DNA from: Parasulfuritortus cantonensis
GTDB lineage: Bacteria; Pseudomonadota; Gammaproteobacteria; Burkholderiales; Thiobacillaceae
Direction: 5' to 3'
DNA: 64,000 nt
NCBI RefSeq assembly: GCF_004337445.1
Contig: NZ_SJZB01000042.1
Location: forward strand, 186,001 to 250,000
Positions 19,762 through 33,830 of this stretch are shown here, one piece after another. How positions within the stretch are numbered: the first letter of the stretch is position 1; each line of letters opens with the position of its first letter. A program made the position numbers and the translations under genes. The notes under the pieces are model-generated. The model saw only the letters and a program-made list of their open reading frames with translations. It made no database searches and was not told the origin of the DNA.

Positions 19762-20319
19762 TCATTCCCCGCGCCACTTGATCGAGCAGCCCATGCTGGG
19801 GATCTGCCCGGCCGGCCCGCGGCCGGTTTCGGCGACCTGCTTCATGGCCTCGAAGAGGTCGCGCCGGGCATCCTCCGGGGCGGTTTCCTTGCGCGACTCG
19901 TCGAGGCGGCCGCGGTATTGCAGTTCCAGCTTGCCGTTGAAGCCGAAGAAATCGGGGGTGCAGACGGCGCCGTAGGCCTGGGCGACGGCCTGGCTCTCGT
20001 CGATCACGTAGGGCATCGGGAAGGCCAGCTCGGCGGCCACCCGCTGCATGTTGGCAAACGAGTCCTCGGGATAGTCGGTGGGATCGTTGGCCATGATGGC
20101 GATCGCGCCGACACCCAGGGCGCGGAGGTCGTCGACGTCGCGCACGATGCGCCGGATCACCGCCTTGACGTAGGGGCAATGGTTGCAGATGAACATCACC
20201 AGGACGCCGTTCGGGCCGGTGACGTCCGCGAGGCGGTAGCGCCGGCCGTCGACGCCGGGTAGGTCGAAATCGGGGGCGGGCCAGCCGAAATCGCAAACCG
20301 GGGTTTCCATGCTCACCAT
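19762..20319 (-). CDS. Thioredoxin/peroxiredoxin-fold protein with a CNHCPY motif
   Basis: 185 residues. The ATG chosen follows AGAGAGGT; an ATG three codons later is also possible. The fold is AhpC/TSA-Redoxin-like: PAPDFDLPGVDG near the start, then VLVMFICNHCPYVKAV carrying a CxxC at ~46-49, and a later AYGAVCTPDFFGF with the family's cis-proline site. Proteins with this CNHCPYV motif are common in bacteria and usually annotated as thioredoxin-family proteins of unknown substrate. No signal peptide is seen, so it is probably cytoplasmic. It is followed at once by the inositol monophosphatase gene. Confidence 0.82.
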   Translation of the reverse strand: MVSMETPVCDFGWPAPDFDLPGVDGRRYRLADVTGPNGVLVMFICNHCPYVKAVIRRIVRDVDDLRALGVGAIAIMANDPTDYPEDSFANMQRVAAELAFPMPYVIDESQAVAQAYGAVCTPDFFGFNGKLELQYRGRLDESRKETAPEDARRDLFEAMKQVAETGRGPAGQIPSMGCSIKWRGE

Positions 20320-20384
20320 CGTGACGGACCTCTCTTGGCGCGTTTCGGTCGATAATAACACCGTATCCCGAGCCGACGCCGCCC

Positions 20385-21116
20385 ATGCCGATCCCCCGTT
20401 TCCACTGCGCCATGCCGTTGCCCCCGGGGCGGCGGGTGGCCTTGCCCGATGCCGTTGCCCGCCATGCCGTCGGAGTCCTGCGCCTGCGCGACGGCGACGA
20501 CGTAATCCTGTTCAACGGCGACGGCAGCGAGTGCCTCGGCCAGCTGATCCGGACCGGCAAGGGCGCCGAGGTGGACCTCAAGGCGACCTGCGCGCCGGCG
20601 CGCGAATCGCCCTTCGCCATCACCCTGGTGCAGGGGGTGTCGAGCGGCGAACGCATGGACTACACCTTGCAGAAGGCGGTCGAGCTGGGCGTCACGCGCA
20701 TCCAGCCGATCATGATGAAGCGGACCATCGTGCGCCTCGACGAGGACAAGCGCGTGAAGCGTCGCCAGCACTGGCAGGGCGTCGTGATCGCGGCGTGCGA
20801 GCAGTGCGGCCGCAACCACCTGCCCGAGGTCGACCCCATCCTGGACTTCCACGAATGGCTGGCCACGGCGAGCGCCCGCGACGGCGTGCGCCTGCTGCTC
20901 GATCCGGAGGCCAGCCAGCGCCTGCGCGAGTTGCCGGCGCCGGCCGGCGCCGTCACCCTGCTGGCCGGTCCGGAAGGCGGCTTCGACCCGAACGAACGGG
21001 AAATGCTGCGCCGGCTCGGCTTCCTGCCCATGTCCCTGGGGCCACGCATACTGCGTACCGAGACCGCGGCGATCACCGCCATGGCGGTGATCCAGGGCCT
21101 CTGGGGCGACATCTGA
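20385..21116 (+). CDS. rsmE: 16S rRNA (uracil-1498-N3)-methyltransferase
   Basis: 243 residues. RsmE is a SPOUT-class SAM enzyme that methylates U1498 of 16S rRNA. The N-terminal PUA-like part starts MPIPRFHCAMPL and contains ARHAVGVLRLRDGD. The SPOUT part has QKAVELGVTRIQPIMMKRT, AACEQCGRNHLPEV, the SAM-binding knot LLAGPEGGFDPNE and LGPRILRTETAAITAM. Divergent from the thioredoxin-like gene, with only ~65 bases between, and followed by argA. Confidence 0.95.
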   Translation: MPIPRFHCAMPLPPGRRVALPDAVARHAVGVLRLRDGDDVILFNGDGSECLGQLIRTGKGAEVDLKATCAPARESPFAITLVQGVSSGERMDYTLQKAVELGVTRIQPIMMKRTIVRLDEDKRVKRRQHWQGVVIAACEQCGRNHLPEVDPILDFHEWLATASARDGVRLLLDPEASQRLRELPAPAGAVTLLAGPEGGFDPNEREMLRRLGFLPMSLGPRILRTETAAITAMAVIQGLWGDI

Positions 21117-21190
21117 AAGCCGTCGGGATGGCGCCGCGCGGCAGCGATTTTCGGCATAATCCCGGCAACGCCCAACCGACGCGTATCGCC

Positions 21191-22525
21191 ATGCCAGCAG
21201 CCCCAGGCCTTACCGACATGTCCGGCTTCGTGGACTGGTTCCGCGCCGCCGCACCCTACATCCACGCCTTCCGGGGCAAGACCTTCGTCATCGCCTTCGG
21301 CGGCGATGCCATGCTGCGCGAGGACTTCGTCGACCTGGTCCACGACATCAACCTGCTGCACGCGCTCGGCGTGCGTCTGGTCCTGGCCCACGGCGTCCGG
21401 CCCCAGGTCGAGGAGCGCCTGAGCGCGTCCGGCTCCGAGCCGCAATACGTGCAGGGCAAGCGGGTCACCGACGCCGATACCCTGGAGCACGTCAAGGACG
21501 CCGTCGGTTCGGTGCGGGTGGACATCGAGAGCATGCTCTCGGTCGGCCTGCCCAATACGCCCATGGCCGGCGCCGAGATCCGCGTCGCCTCGGGCAACTA
21601 CGTCACCGCCCAGCCGGCCGGGGTGGTCGACGGGGTCGACCTGCTGTTCACCGGCGAGGTGCGCAAGGTCGCCGCCGACGCCATCCGGAGCCGCCTGGAC
21701 GCCGGCGAGATCGTCCTCGTCTCGCCGATCGGCTATTCGCCCACCGGCGAGGTGTTCAACCTCACCCTCGAGGAGGTGGCGACCGCCGCGGCGATCGACC
21801 TGAAGGCCGAGAAGCTGGTCTTCATACTCGACCATGGCCGGACCGAGGATGCCCGCGGCCGCCCGGTCAACCGCCTGACCGCCGGCCAGGCCCTCAAGCT
21901 GGTCGCCGACCTGCCCGAGGGCGACATGAAGCTGTACCTGCCGTATGCCGCCCGGGCCTGCAAGAAGGGCGTCGCCAAGGCGCACCTGGTCAGCGCGGAC
22001 GTCGACGGCGCCCTGCTCATGGAGCTGTTCACCCACGAGGGCGTGGGCACCATGGTCACCCGGCAGTCGGTCGAGGTGATGCGGGCGGCCAGCATCGACG
22101 ACGTCGGCGCCGTCATGCAACTGATCGAGCCGCTCGAACAGGCCGGCATCCTGGTGCACCGGCCGCGCGAGCTGCTGGAGCAGGAGATCGAGCGCTTCAT
22201 CGTCGCCGAACTGGACGGCCGCCTGATCGGCTGCGTCGCCCTGTATCCCTTCCCGGATGCCCAGGCCGGCGAGATGGCCTGCCTGGCCGTGCACGCCGAT
22301 TTCCAGGGCGGCGGCCGCGGCGAGGCGCTCATGCATGCGGTCGAGGATGCCGCGCGCGAGCAGGGCCTGACCCGGCTGTTCGTGCTCACCACCCGGACCG
22401 CGCATTGGTTCATCGAGCGCGGTTTCGTACTCGGCGGCCCGGACGATCTGCCGGCGGCGCGCAAGGAGATGTACAACTGGCAGCGCCGCTCCAAGGTGCT
22501 GGTGAAGACGCTCGCCGCCGCCTGA
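21191..22525 (+). CDS. argA: Amino-acid N-acetyltransferase (N-acetylglutamate synthase)
   Basis: 444 residues. It acetylates glutamate with acetyl-CoA, the first step of arginine synthesis, and in most proteobacteria is inhibited by arginine. The first ~290 residues form an amino-acid-kinase fold ([30 protein letters not shown]). The last ~140 form a GNAT domain with [21 protein letters not shown] as the acetyl-CoA loop and [16 protein letters not shown]. The start used begins [18 protein letters not shown]; an internal ATG ten codons later is an alternative. Confidence 0.94.
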   Translation: MPAAPGLTDMSGFVDWFRAAAPYIHAFRGKTFVIAFGGDAMLREDFVDLVHDINLLHALGVRLVLAHGVRPQVEERLSASGSEPQYVQGKRVTDADTLEHVKDAVGSVRVDIESMLSVGLPNTPMAGAEIRVASGNYVTAQPAGVVDGVDLLFTGEVRKVAADAIRSRLDAGEIVLVSPIGYSPTGEVFNLTLEEVATAAAIDLKAEKLVFILDHGRTEDARGRPVNRLTAGQALKLVADLPEGDMKLYLPYAARACKKGVAKAHLVSADVDGALLMELFTHEGVGTMVTRQSVEVMRAASIDDVGAVMQLIEPLEQAGILVHRPRELLEQEIERFIVAELDGRLIGCVALYPFPDAQAGEMACLAVHADFQGGGRGEALMHAVEDAAREQGLTRLFVLTTRTAHWFIERGFVLGGPDDLPAARKEMYNWQRRSKVLVKTLAAA

Positions 22526-22595
22526 CGACGAGCGGGCGGGGAAGCCGCCCGGCGATCGGTTAAAATGCCCGGCTGATCGATTCGAGGTTCCAGCC

Positions 22596-24215
<1,620 letters not shown>

Positions 24216-24247
24216 AATCGGGCCATTCCATCGGCGCAGGAGGCACC

Positions 24248-24670
24248 ATGAAACCGTCCGCATCCGTCCTGTTGCTCGCCGGCGCGCCGGTCCTCCTGGC
24301 CGGCTGCGTCCAGGACACCGCCTCCTACATGATCGACGGCGACCGCAACCATTCGATCATGGTCATGCGTTCCCAGGACCTGCCCTGGGGCGACGTCAGC
24401 CTGGCGGTCACGGCGGCGCGCCAACCCGACTGCCTGGGCGGCCTGGACATCAAGGGCGTGCCGCGCAATGCCGAACTGGTCCTGCACCAGGCCCCGCCCG
24501 ACTACGCCGAGCCGATCTACATCCTCACGGTCGGCAAGGACGACTACGCGGTCAGCACGCAGTCCTGCCGGGTGCAGAAGTTCGCCCAGGCGCCCGCCGA
24601 TGCCGGTCCCGAGATCGGCCGCTTCAAGGAAGTGGACGGTACCCTGGAATACGTCGCGGCGGCCAAGTAG
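24248..24670 (+). CDS. Small uncharacterised lipoprotein
   Basis: 140 residues with signal peptide and lipobox LLAGC (cysteine ~20), placing it at a membrane facing the periplasm. AGGAGGCACC precedes the start. The mature part has two further cysteines (QPDCLGG and TQSCRV), which could form a disulfide. I do not recognise the family. It follows ybiT by 32 bases and ends at a strong bidirectional terminator. Confidence 0.75.
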   Translation: MKPSASVLLLAGAPVLLAGCVQDTASYMIDGDRNHSIMVMRSQDLPWGDVSLAVTAARQPDCLGGLDIKGVPRNAELVLHQAPPDYAEPIYILTVGKDDYAVSTQSCRVQKFAQAPADAGPEIGRFKEVDGTLEYVAAAK

Positions 24671-24683
24671 GCACGCTGCAGGC

Positions 24684-24720
24684 AACAAAAAAGCGCGGGG
24701 CCGGCCCGCGCTTTTTTGTT
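24684..24720. terminator. Bidirectional intrinsic terminator between the lipoprotein gene and rho
   Basis: A 16-bp inverted repeat (AACAAAAAAGCGCGGG with its complement) around a five-base loop, with an A-run on one side and a T-run on the other. It serves the plus-strand lipoprotein gene and the convergent rho gene. Confidence 0.93.
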
Positions 24721-24733
24721 CGCCGGTGCGCGA

Positions 24734-25993
<1,260 letters not shown>

Positions 25994-26055
25994 GGTACGG
26001 ACTTGGGGTGTGCGGCGGCGCTATGGCCGCGGATCCTGCTCGGGGAGGGGGTGAG

Positions 26056-26077
26056 CGCCCGGCGGGACCGCCGGGCG
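26056..26077 (-). other. GC hairpin in the trxA-rho gap
   Basis: A near-perfect 9-10 bp repeat (CGCCCGGCGG with CCGCCGGGCG) with a tiny loop lies between trxA and rho. No U-tract follows on the minus strand. It could attenuate or process the message; rho leaders are autoregulated in other bacteria. Confidence 0.4.
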
Positions 26078-26096
26078 GCACGAAGACTAGCGAAAC

Positions 26097-26423
26097 TTAG
26101 ATGTTGCTGTCAACAAAGGCGGTCAACTGGGACTTGGACAGGGCGCCGACCTTGGTCGCCTCGACGTTGCCGTTCTTGAAGATCATCAGGGTGGGGATGC
26201 CGCGGATGCCGTACTTGGGCGGGGTCTGCTGGTTCTCGTCGATGTTCAGCTTGCATACCTTCATCCGTCCCGTGTACTCCTTCGCCACTTCGTCGAGGAT
26301 GGGCGAGATCATCTTGCAAGGGCCGCACCAGTCAGCCCAGTAGTCCACGAGCACCGGGGTCGGGCTTTGCAGGACTTCCTGTTCGAAAGTGTCGTCGGTG
26401 ACGTAATGGATATGCTCGCTCAT
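26097..26423 (-). CDS. trxA: Thioredoxin 1
   Basis: 108 residues, with the classical active site in [18 protein letters not shown] (CGPC at ~33-36) and conserved [13 protein letters not shown] containing the cis-proline. It is the cytoplasmic dithiol donor for ribonucleotide reductase and peroxiredoxins. trxA just upstream of rho on the same strand is a widespread proteobacterial arrangement. It is divergent from fdxA. Confidence 0.97.
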   Translation of the reverse strand: MSEHIHYVTDDTFEQEVLQSPTPVLVDYWADWCGPCKMISPILDEVAKEYTGRMKVCKLNIDENQQTPPKYGIRGIPTLMIFKNGNVEATKVGALSKSQLTAFVDSNI

Positions 26424-26477
26424 GGAATGATCCTCGTGCGGAATGTAGGTAGGGGTATAAGGGGCGTCGGCGCTGAA

Positions 26478-26506
26478 TTGGCCAAACCGGGAAACGTCGC
26501 TATGCT
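26478..26506 (+). promoter_or_regulatory. Sigma-70-type promoter for fdxA
   Basis: -35 TTGGCC and -10 TATGCT with a 17-base spacer; the predicted start lies about 20 bases before the fdxA ATG, which has GAGGAAA as its ribosome site. Confidence 0.55.
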
Positions 26507-26534
26507 AGCGAAAAAGCCCGAGTGAGGAAAGCGC

Positions 26535-26858
26535 ATGGCCTACGTCGTCACCGAGAACTGCATTCAGTGCAAATACACCGATTGCGTCGAGGTTTGCCCG
26601 GTCGATTGTTTCCACGAGGGCCCCAATTTCCTGGTCATCGACCCCGACGAATGCATCGACTGCACCCTGTGCGTGGCGGAGTGTCCGGCCGAGGCGATCT
26701 TCGCCGAGGACGACCTGCCCGAGGACCAGCGCCGCTTCATCCAGATCAATGCCGAACTGGCCAAACTGTGGCCGACCATCGTCGAGAAGAAGGCGGCCTT
26801 GGCCGACGCCGACGCCTGGAACGGCAAGCCCGGCAAGGCGGCGCAACTCGAGAAGTAG
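26535..26858 (+). CDS. fdxA: Seven-iron ferredoxin (3Fe-4S/4Fe-4S)
   Basis: 107 residues. Cysteine spacing [18 protein letters not shown] near the N-terminus, then [12 protein letters not shown], is that of Azotobacter FdI-type ferredoxins with one [3Fe-4S] and one [4Fe-4S] cluster. The long C-terminal extension with [10 protein letters not shown] is typical of FdxA. It is a cytoplasmic electron carrier; partners are not evident from the neighbours. Single gene with its own promoter, convergent with the hypothetical gene that follows. Confidence 0.95.
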   Translation: MAYVVTENCIQCKYTDCVEVCPVDCFHEGPNFLVIDPDECIDCTLCVAECPAEAIFAEDDLPEDQRRFIQINAELAKLWPTIVEKKAALADADAWNGKPGKAAQLEK

Positions 26859-26876
26859 GCGCGCCCGGCGGGCTGG

Positions 26877-27260
26877 CTAACGCCAATCCGCCAGGAGGGC
26901 CTGCAACGCCGCTTCCTGGACCGGCACCGGCAATGCCGCATCGATGTGGAAACGCTGGCTGACCTTGTCCAGGGCAGCCTGGTGGATGGGGTCGTAGTAC
27001 ACCACCACCTTCACGTCGGGCATGGCCTGCAGGGTGGCCAGGAGGGATTCCAGGTTGCTGACCCGGTCGCGGAAGTCCGGCTGGTAGAAGAAGTCGGCCG
27101 CCACCACCCGGGGCCGGTTCTTGCGTAGCCAGGCGATTGCCTTGCGCACCATGAACTCGTTCTGGACGGCGTAGCCGGCGGCCTCGTAGACGGCCTTCAG
27201 GCGGTTGTGGGCGAGGAACTCGACGACCGCGAGCAACGGGGGTTTTTCCATCGTCATCAC
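26877..27260 (-). CDS. Hypothetical protein, possibly receiver-like fold
   Basis: 127 residues, no signal peptide. The pattern of strands and helices (PPLLAVVEFLAHNRLKAVYEAAGY, RPRVVAADFFYQPDF, VKVVVYYDPIHQAALD, DAALPVPVQEAALQALL) resembles a degenerate CheY-like receiver. The acidic pair near the first strand is absent and only the ADFFY aspartate stands where the phosphorylated residue would be. I do not recognise the family and propose no function. It lies behind the peroxiredoxin gene but past that gene's terminator. Confidence 0.65.
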   Translation of the reverse strand: MMTMEKPPLLAVVEFLAHNRLKAVYEAAGYAVQNEFMVRKAIAWLRKNRPRVVAADFFYQPDFRDRVSNLESLLATLQAMPDVKVVVYYDPIHQAALDKVSQRFHIDAALPVPVQEAALQALLADWR

Positions 27261-27263
27261 CAG

Positions 27264-27289
27264 AAAAAAGGGGGCTCGCGCCCCCTTTT
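27264..27289 (-). terminator. Intrinsic terminator of the peroxiredoxin gene
   Basis: Minus strand: a 10-bp stem (AAAAGGGGGC with GCCCCCTTTT) around a four-base loop, ending in a T-run. It lies about 20 bases past the peroxiredoxin stop. Confidence 0.85.
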
Positions 27290-27308
27290 CGTCTGCCTGG
27301 GGCAGGGA

Positions 27309-27914
27309 TTACAGCTTGTCGGCGTTGTTGGCCAGGTATTCGGCGACGCCGTCCGGGGTGGCCTTCATGCCGGTGTCACCCTTCTTCCAGCCGGCCGGGC
27401 AGACTTCGCCGTGCTCTTCGAAGAACTGCAGGGCATCGACCATGCGCAGCATCTCGTCGACGTTGCGGCCCAGGGGCAGGTTGTTGACGACCTGGTGCTG
27501 GACCATGCCGGATTTGTCGATCAGGAAGGAGCCGCGGAAGGCGACGTTGCCGTCCGGGGTCTCGACGTCGAAGGCCTTGCAGATGGCGTGGTTCAGGTCG
27601 GCGACGAGGGTGTAGCCGACGGCGCCGATGCCGCCCTGGTTGACCGGGGTGTTGCGCCAGGCGTTGTGGGTGAAGTGGGAATCGATGGAGACGCCGATCA
27701 CTTCAACGTTGCGGGCCTTGAATTCGTTCAGGCGGTGGTCGAAAGCGAGCAGTTCCGACGGGCAGACGAAGGTGAAGTCCAGCGGGTAGAAGAACACCAC
27801 GGCGTACTTGCCGGCGGTGGCCTGCTTGAAGTTGAAGTTGTCGACGATCTCGCCGTTGCCGAGTACGGCGGCGGCGGTGAAATCGGGTGCTTGCTTGCCA
27901 ACCAGTACAGCCAT
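27309..27914 (-). CDS. Typical 2-Cys peroxiredoxin (AhpC/Prx1 type)
   Basis: 201 residues from the ATG preceded by GAGAGGAA; a TTG two codons earlier is less likely. It reduces hydrogen and organic peroxides. The peroxidatic cysteine is in FYPLDFTFVCPSELLAF (~50) and the resolving cysteine in HGEVCPAGW (~170), which makes it a typical 2-Cys enzyme. No ahpF lies nearby, and TrxA encoded 1 kb away could be the reductant. It is separated from topA by ~150 bases and has its own terminator. Confidence 0.93.
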   Translation of the reverse strand: MAVLVGKQAPDFTAAAVLGNGEIVDNFNFKQATAGKYAVVFFYPLDFTFVCPSELLAFDHRLNEFKARNVEVIGVSIDSHFTHNAWRNTPVNQGGIGAVGYTLVADLNHAICKAFDVETPDGNVAFRGSFLIDKSGMVQHQVVNNLPLGRNVDEMLRMVDALQFFEEHGEVCPAGWKKGDTGMKATPDGVAEYLANNADKL

Positions 27915-28070
27915 TTTCAATTCCTCTCGAGTGCTAATTAGTGGGAAATAAAGCCTTTCGGCCTCCCCGCCGGCAGGCCTTTGGGTGATCGGGGCAACCC
28001 CAGTCAGAGATGCAATTTACTAGACTATCGTGAAGTTTTGAAGCGCCCGGGCGCGGTGGCGGCGCCGCCG

Positions 28071-30554
<2,484 letters not shown>

Positions 30555-30574
30555 GTTGGAGTGGAAACGCTCAG

Positions 30575-31036
30575 TCAGTGCAGGGTGGGCTGCCAGCCAT
30601 CCTCGTCGGCGCGCACCAAGTCTTCCAGCCAGATGGCGTCACCCGGGCCGTTCAGGCGCGAAATGGCGAGCAGGGTGATCCATTTGATCTTGTCGGCACT
30701 GACCTCCTGGTCTTCCAGTGCGAGTGCCTGTTCGATGACCCATTCCCGGGCATGGCCGGGCAGCAGCTCGGCGCTTTCCAGGTGGATCAGGAAACCGAGG
30801 CCGTCCGGATGCAGGCGGCGGGATTCCTCGTCGGTATAGCAACGGCTGCCGGGGCCGCTATCAGCCGCGGCGGCCATCGGTTCGAGTTCGTCCAGGGCCG
30901 CGAGCCAGTTCAGCGCCCGGTCGATATCCTCGCTCTCGAAGCCGACGGCAGCGAGTTTGCGCGACAGGGTCTCGGCGTCCGGATGGAGATCGGCGACCAG
31001 ATAGTTGTCGTATAGGTAGAGGAGGATGTCGAACAT
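30575..31036 (-). CDS. smg: Smg family protein (DUF494)
   Basis: 153 residues beginning MFDILLYLYDNYLVADLHPD, the hallmark of Smg/DUF494, with RCYTDEESRRL and WVIEQALALEDQEVSADKIKWITLLAI. Its function is unknown; it is conserved beside dprA and topA in many proteobacteria. The start lies within a few bases of the dprA stop, so the genes are in one operon. Confidence 0.9.
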   Translation of the reverse strand: MFDILLYLYDNYLVADLHPDAETLSRKLAAVGFESEDIDRALNWLAALDELEPMAAAADSGPGSRCYTDEESRRLHPDGLGFLIHLESAELLPGHAREWVIEQALALEDQEVSADKIKWITLLAISRLNGPGDAIWLEDLVRADEDGWQPTLH

Positions 31037-31037
31037 A

Positions 31038-32117
31038 TTAAAAGATTCGCTGATAAAGACCGCCCGGCAGAACCGCCACGCGACCTTCCATTTCGTGCGT
31101 GAAAAGCATGGCCGAAAGGCTATCCACCGTCAAGCCGGCCCGCGTCGCCAATTCGTCCAGGCTCACCGGCGCGGTGCCCATCAACTGGAGCAGGGGGTCG
31201 TCGCCGGCGCCGGCGTCGGGATGACCGGCGAGTTCGAGTGCCCAGGGCAGATTCAGTTCCTCGAGGATGTCGGCGGCCGACTCGACCAGCTTGGCCCCCT
31301 GCTTGATGAGCTGGTGGCAGCCCTTGGCCATGGGCGAATGGATGGAGCCGGGTATGGCGAATACCTCGCGGCCCTGCTCGGCCGCCAGGCGGGCGGTGAT
31401 CAGGGAGCCCGACTGGGGCGCCGCCTCGACCACCAGGACGCCCAGGGCCAGGCCGCTGATGATCCGGTTGCGGCGCGGGAAATGGCCCGGTTTGGGCGGC
31501 GTGCCGAGGGGGAACTCGGACACCAGCGCGCCGGCCGCCGCGAGTCGGTGGGCGAGGGCGCGGTTCTTGGCCGGATAGACCCGGTCCAGCCCGGTGCCGA
31601 CCACGGCGACGCCGGTGCCGTTGCCGGCCAGGCCGCCTTCGTGGGCCGCGCTGTCGATACCCTCGGCGAGGCCGCTGACGACGGTCAGGCCGGCCTCCGC
31701 CAGGGTCCGGGCGAAGGCCTCGGCGTCGCGTCGGCCCTGGGGCGTGGCGTTGCGGCTGCCGACGACGGCGACCATGGGCCGGCGCAGGATGTCGGGATCG
31801 CCCTTCAGGTACAGCCACATGGGCGGGTCGGGCAGGCCGCGCAGGGTGTCCGGGTAGGCCGGGTCGGTCCAGGTGATCAGGTGGGCATCCGGCGCGGCCA
31901 GCCAGTCCAGGCTGGCGCGATGCGCGTCCGGGTCAGGCGGTTCGGCGAGGGCGGCGGCGATCCGGTCGCCGACCAGGGGACGCAACTGCGCCCGGCCGGC
32001 CGCGAAGATGCTGGCCACGTCCGGAAAGGCGTCGAGCAGGCGACGGGCGGTGTCCGGGCCCAGCCCCGGCACCGCCGCCAGGGCGAGCCAGGCCAGGACG
32101 TCCGGACCGGTATTCAA
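31038..32117 (-). CDS. dprA: DNA-processing protein DprA
   Basis: 359 residues from a TTG start whose last two bases are the first two of the LysM gene's TGA stop. The start choice rests on the family's N-terminus (DVLAWLALAAVPGLGP) and lack of a better codon. DprA protects incoming single-stranded DNA and loads RecA in natural transformation. A helix-hairpin-helix/SAM-like N-terminus is followed by a Rossmann domain with VAVVGSRNATPQG, GLAEGIDSAAHEG and SEFPLGTPPKPGHFPRRNRIISGL, then a C-terminal winged-helix segment. The comEA-like gene at ~47 kb is another possible competence gene. Confidence 0.92.
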   Translation of the reverse strand: MNTGPDVLAWLALAAVPGLGPDTARRLLDAFPDVASIFAAGRAQLRPLVGDRIAAALAEPPDPDAHRASLDWLAAPDAHLITWTDPAYPDTLRGLPDPPMWLYLKGDPDILRRPMVAVVGSRNATPQGRRDAEAFARTLAEAGLTVVSGLAEGIDSAAHEGGLAGNGTGVAVVGTGLDRVYPAKNRALAHRLAAAGALVSEFPLGTPPKPGHFPRRNRIISGLALGVLVVEAAPQSGSLITARLAAEQGREVFAIPGSIHSPMAKGCHQLIKQGAKLVESAADILEELNLPWALELAGHPDAGAGDDPLLQLMGTAPVSLDELATRAGLTVDSLSAMLFTHEMEGRVAVLPGGLYQRIF

Positions 32118-33235
32118 GGATTGCGGACGTGGTCGAGCAGGTAGATCGGGTGGGTGGATTCCATGACCAGGGCATAGGCCACCCGGTCGAACACCCGGTA
32201 GATCATGACCAGCCCGGTGCGCTCGTCCGGCAGTTGGGTCGGTTTGTCGGGCATCTGCTCGGCGCCGGAGTTGTTGAACTCGGCGAAGACGGCGTTGTTG
32301 CCGCGTTCGTTCATGCCGTTGAGGTAGCCGTCCTTCGGGGTCAGGGCGCGCTTGAGACCCAGTTTGCTGCCGGGGTGGAAGACGGCCAGGACGTCGCCGG
32401 GGACGAGGCCGTCGGTCTTGCCCTTGTTCAGGATGACGGTCGAGTAGCGGCCGGTGACCTGGTCGCTCTTGACGGTCAGGATGATGCGGCCGTCGACGGT
32501 CTTGGCCGGGGCGTGCGGTTCGAAATCGAGCTTGTCGGCAATGACGGCCGGGATCAGATGGTCGCCCATCTGGATCTCGCTTTCCGACGTGGTGACCTCC
32601 AGCTTGGCCGGGTTGCCCTTGGTCATCACCTGGGCATCGCCCAGGTAGGTGACCTCGTGGGCGAGCACTTCGCCGGAATCCGGATCCTTGAGCGGCGTGC
32701 CCAGGCGGACGACATGCCATTTCATCACGTCGCCGGTGATCTCGTCGGCGTAGATGCGGTCACCGGTGCCCGCCAGCACGCGGCCGCCCTCGCTGGCGAT
32801 CAGCTTGGGTGCTGCGGCCAGGTCCTTGGCGTCGGCGAGCATGGGCCGGCGCAGGAAGGCCTCGACGGTGGCGTAGGGGATGGGTGGGATGGCGTCGCGT
32901 TCGGTGATCGGCTCGACGTGCACGGTGGGCGACAGCTTGACCGTTTCCATCTTCGCCAGGCGCGGTCCGTCGGGAGTCATGACCAGGTAGATGACGTCGC
33001 CCGGGTAGATCAGGTGCGGGTTCTTGATATGGTCGTCGTTGACATGCCAGAGTTCGGGCCAGAGCCAGGGCGACTTGAGAAACTTGGCGGAGATGTCCCA
33101 CAGGGTGTCGCCCTTGACCACGACGTGGCGGTCGGGGGCATCCTCGCGCAGCTTGACCACATCGGCCGTCGCCGGGACCGGCAGAGCCATGGAAAGGGAG
33201 ATGCCCAGCGAGACGATCAAAGCCAGTGTGCGCAT
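32114..33235 (-). CDS. LysM peptidoglycan-binding domain protein
   Basis: 373 residues from the ATG with GAGGT upstream. A Sec signal peptide (cleavage near VPATADV, ~25) is followed by one LysM domain (HVVVKGDTLWDISAKFL...NPHLIYPGDVIYLV, ~38-85). The remaining ~280 residues are a conserved but unnamed beta-rich region containing GTGDRIYAD and GYLNGMNERGNN. It is probably a cell-wall-associated periplasmic or outer-membrane protein. In many betaproteobacteria such a gene precedes dprA and faces def-fmt, as here. Overlap with dprA implies translational coupling. Confidence 0.9.
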   Translation of the reverse strand: MRTLALIVSLGISLSMALPVPATADVVKLREDAPDRHVVVKGDTLWDISAKFLKSPWLWPELWHVNDDHIKNPHLIYPGDVIYLVMTPDGPRLAKMETVKLSPTVHVEPITERDAIPPIPYATVEAFLRRPMLADAKDLAAAPKLIASEGGRVLAGTGDRIYADEITGDVMKWHVVRLGTPLKDPDSGEVLAHEVTYLGDAQVMTKGNPAKLEVTTSESEIQMGDHLIPAVIADKLDFEPHAPAKTVDGRIILTVKSDQVTGRYSTVILNKGKTDGLVPGDVLAVFHPGSKLGLKRALTPKDGYLNGMNERGNNAVFAEFNNSGAEQMPDKPTQLPDERTGLVMIYRVFDRVAYALVMESTHPIYLLDHVRNP

Positions 33236-33326
33236 GGTCACAACCTCAGTATGAAGGGCCCGCAGCGAACCCGGATATAATTAAGCCAATGTAAACTTAA
33301 ACCAATTTGTGAATCTTTGCATCTAA

Positions 33327-33830
33327 ATGGCTCTACTTAAAATCCTCCAATACCCGGACAAGCGCTTGCACAGGATCGCTGCGCCGGTCCCGGTGGTGGA
33401 CGACGAAATCCGCCAACTGGCGGCCGACATGGCGGAAACCATGTACGCCGCCCCGGGCGTCGGTCTGGCCGCCACCCAGGTCGACCGCCATATCCGGCTG
33501 ATCGTGATCGACGTCAGCGAGGCGAAGGACCGCTTGCTGGTCCTGATCAACCCGGTGATTCTGGAAAAGGACGGCGAGTCCGTGCACGAGGAAGGCTGCC
33601 TGTCGGTGCCGGGCATCTACGAAAAGGTCACCCGCGCCGAGCACATCAAGGTGCGCGCCACGAACCTGGCCGGCGAGACGGTCGAGTTCGAGGCCGAGGG
33701 CTTGCTGGCGATCTGCGTCCAGCACGAGATGGACCACCTGGAGGGCAAGGTGTTCGTCGAATACCTGTCGCGCCTGAAGCAGGATCGCATCCGGTCCAAA
33801 CTGCTCAAGCAGCAGCGGGAAACGATGTGA
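33327..33830 (+). CDS. def: Peptide deformylase
   Basis: 167 residues. It removes the formyl group from nascent proteins using a metal held by one Cys and two His. All three motifs are seen: [17 protein letters not shown] and [12 protein letters not shown]. The 91-base gap to the divergent LysM gene is AT-rich and must hold both promoters, though I could not assign hexamers with confidence. It overlaps fmt by four bases. Confidence 0.97.
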   Translation: MALLKILQYPDKRLHRIAAPVPVVDDEIRQLAADMAETMYAAPGVGLAATQVDRHIRLIVIDVSEAKDRLLVLINPVILEKDGESVHEEGCLSVPGIYEKVTRAEHIKVRATNLAGETVEFEAEGLLAICVQHEMDHLEGKVFVEYLSRLKQDRIRSKLLKQQRETM

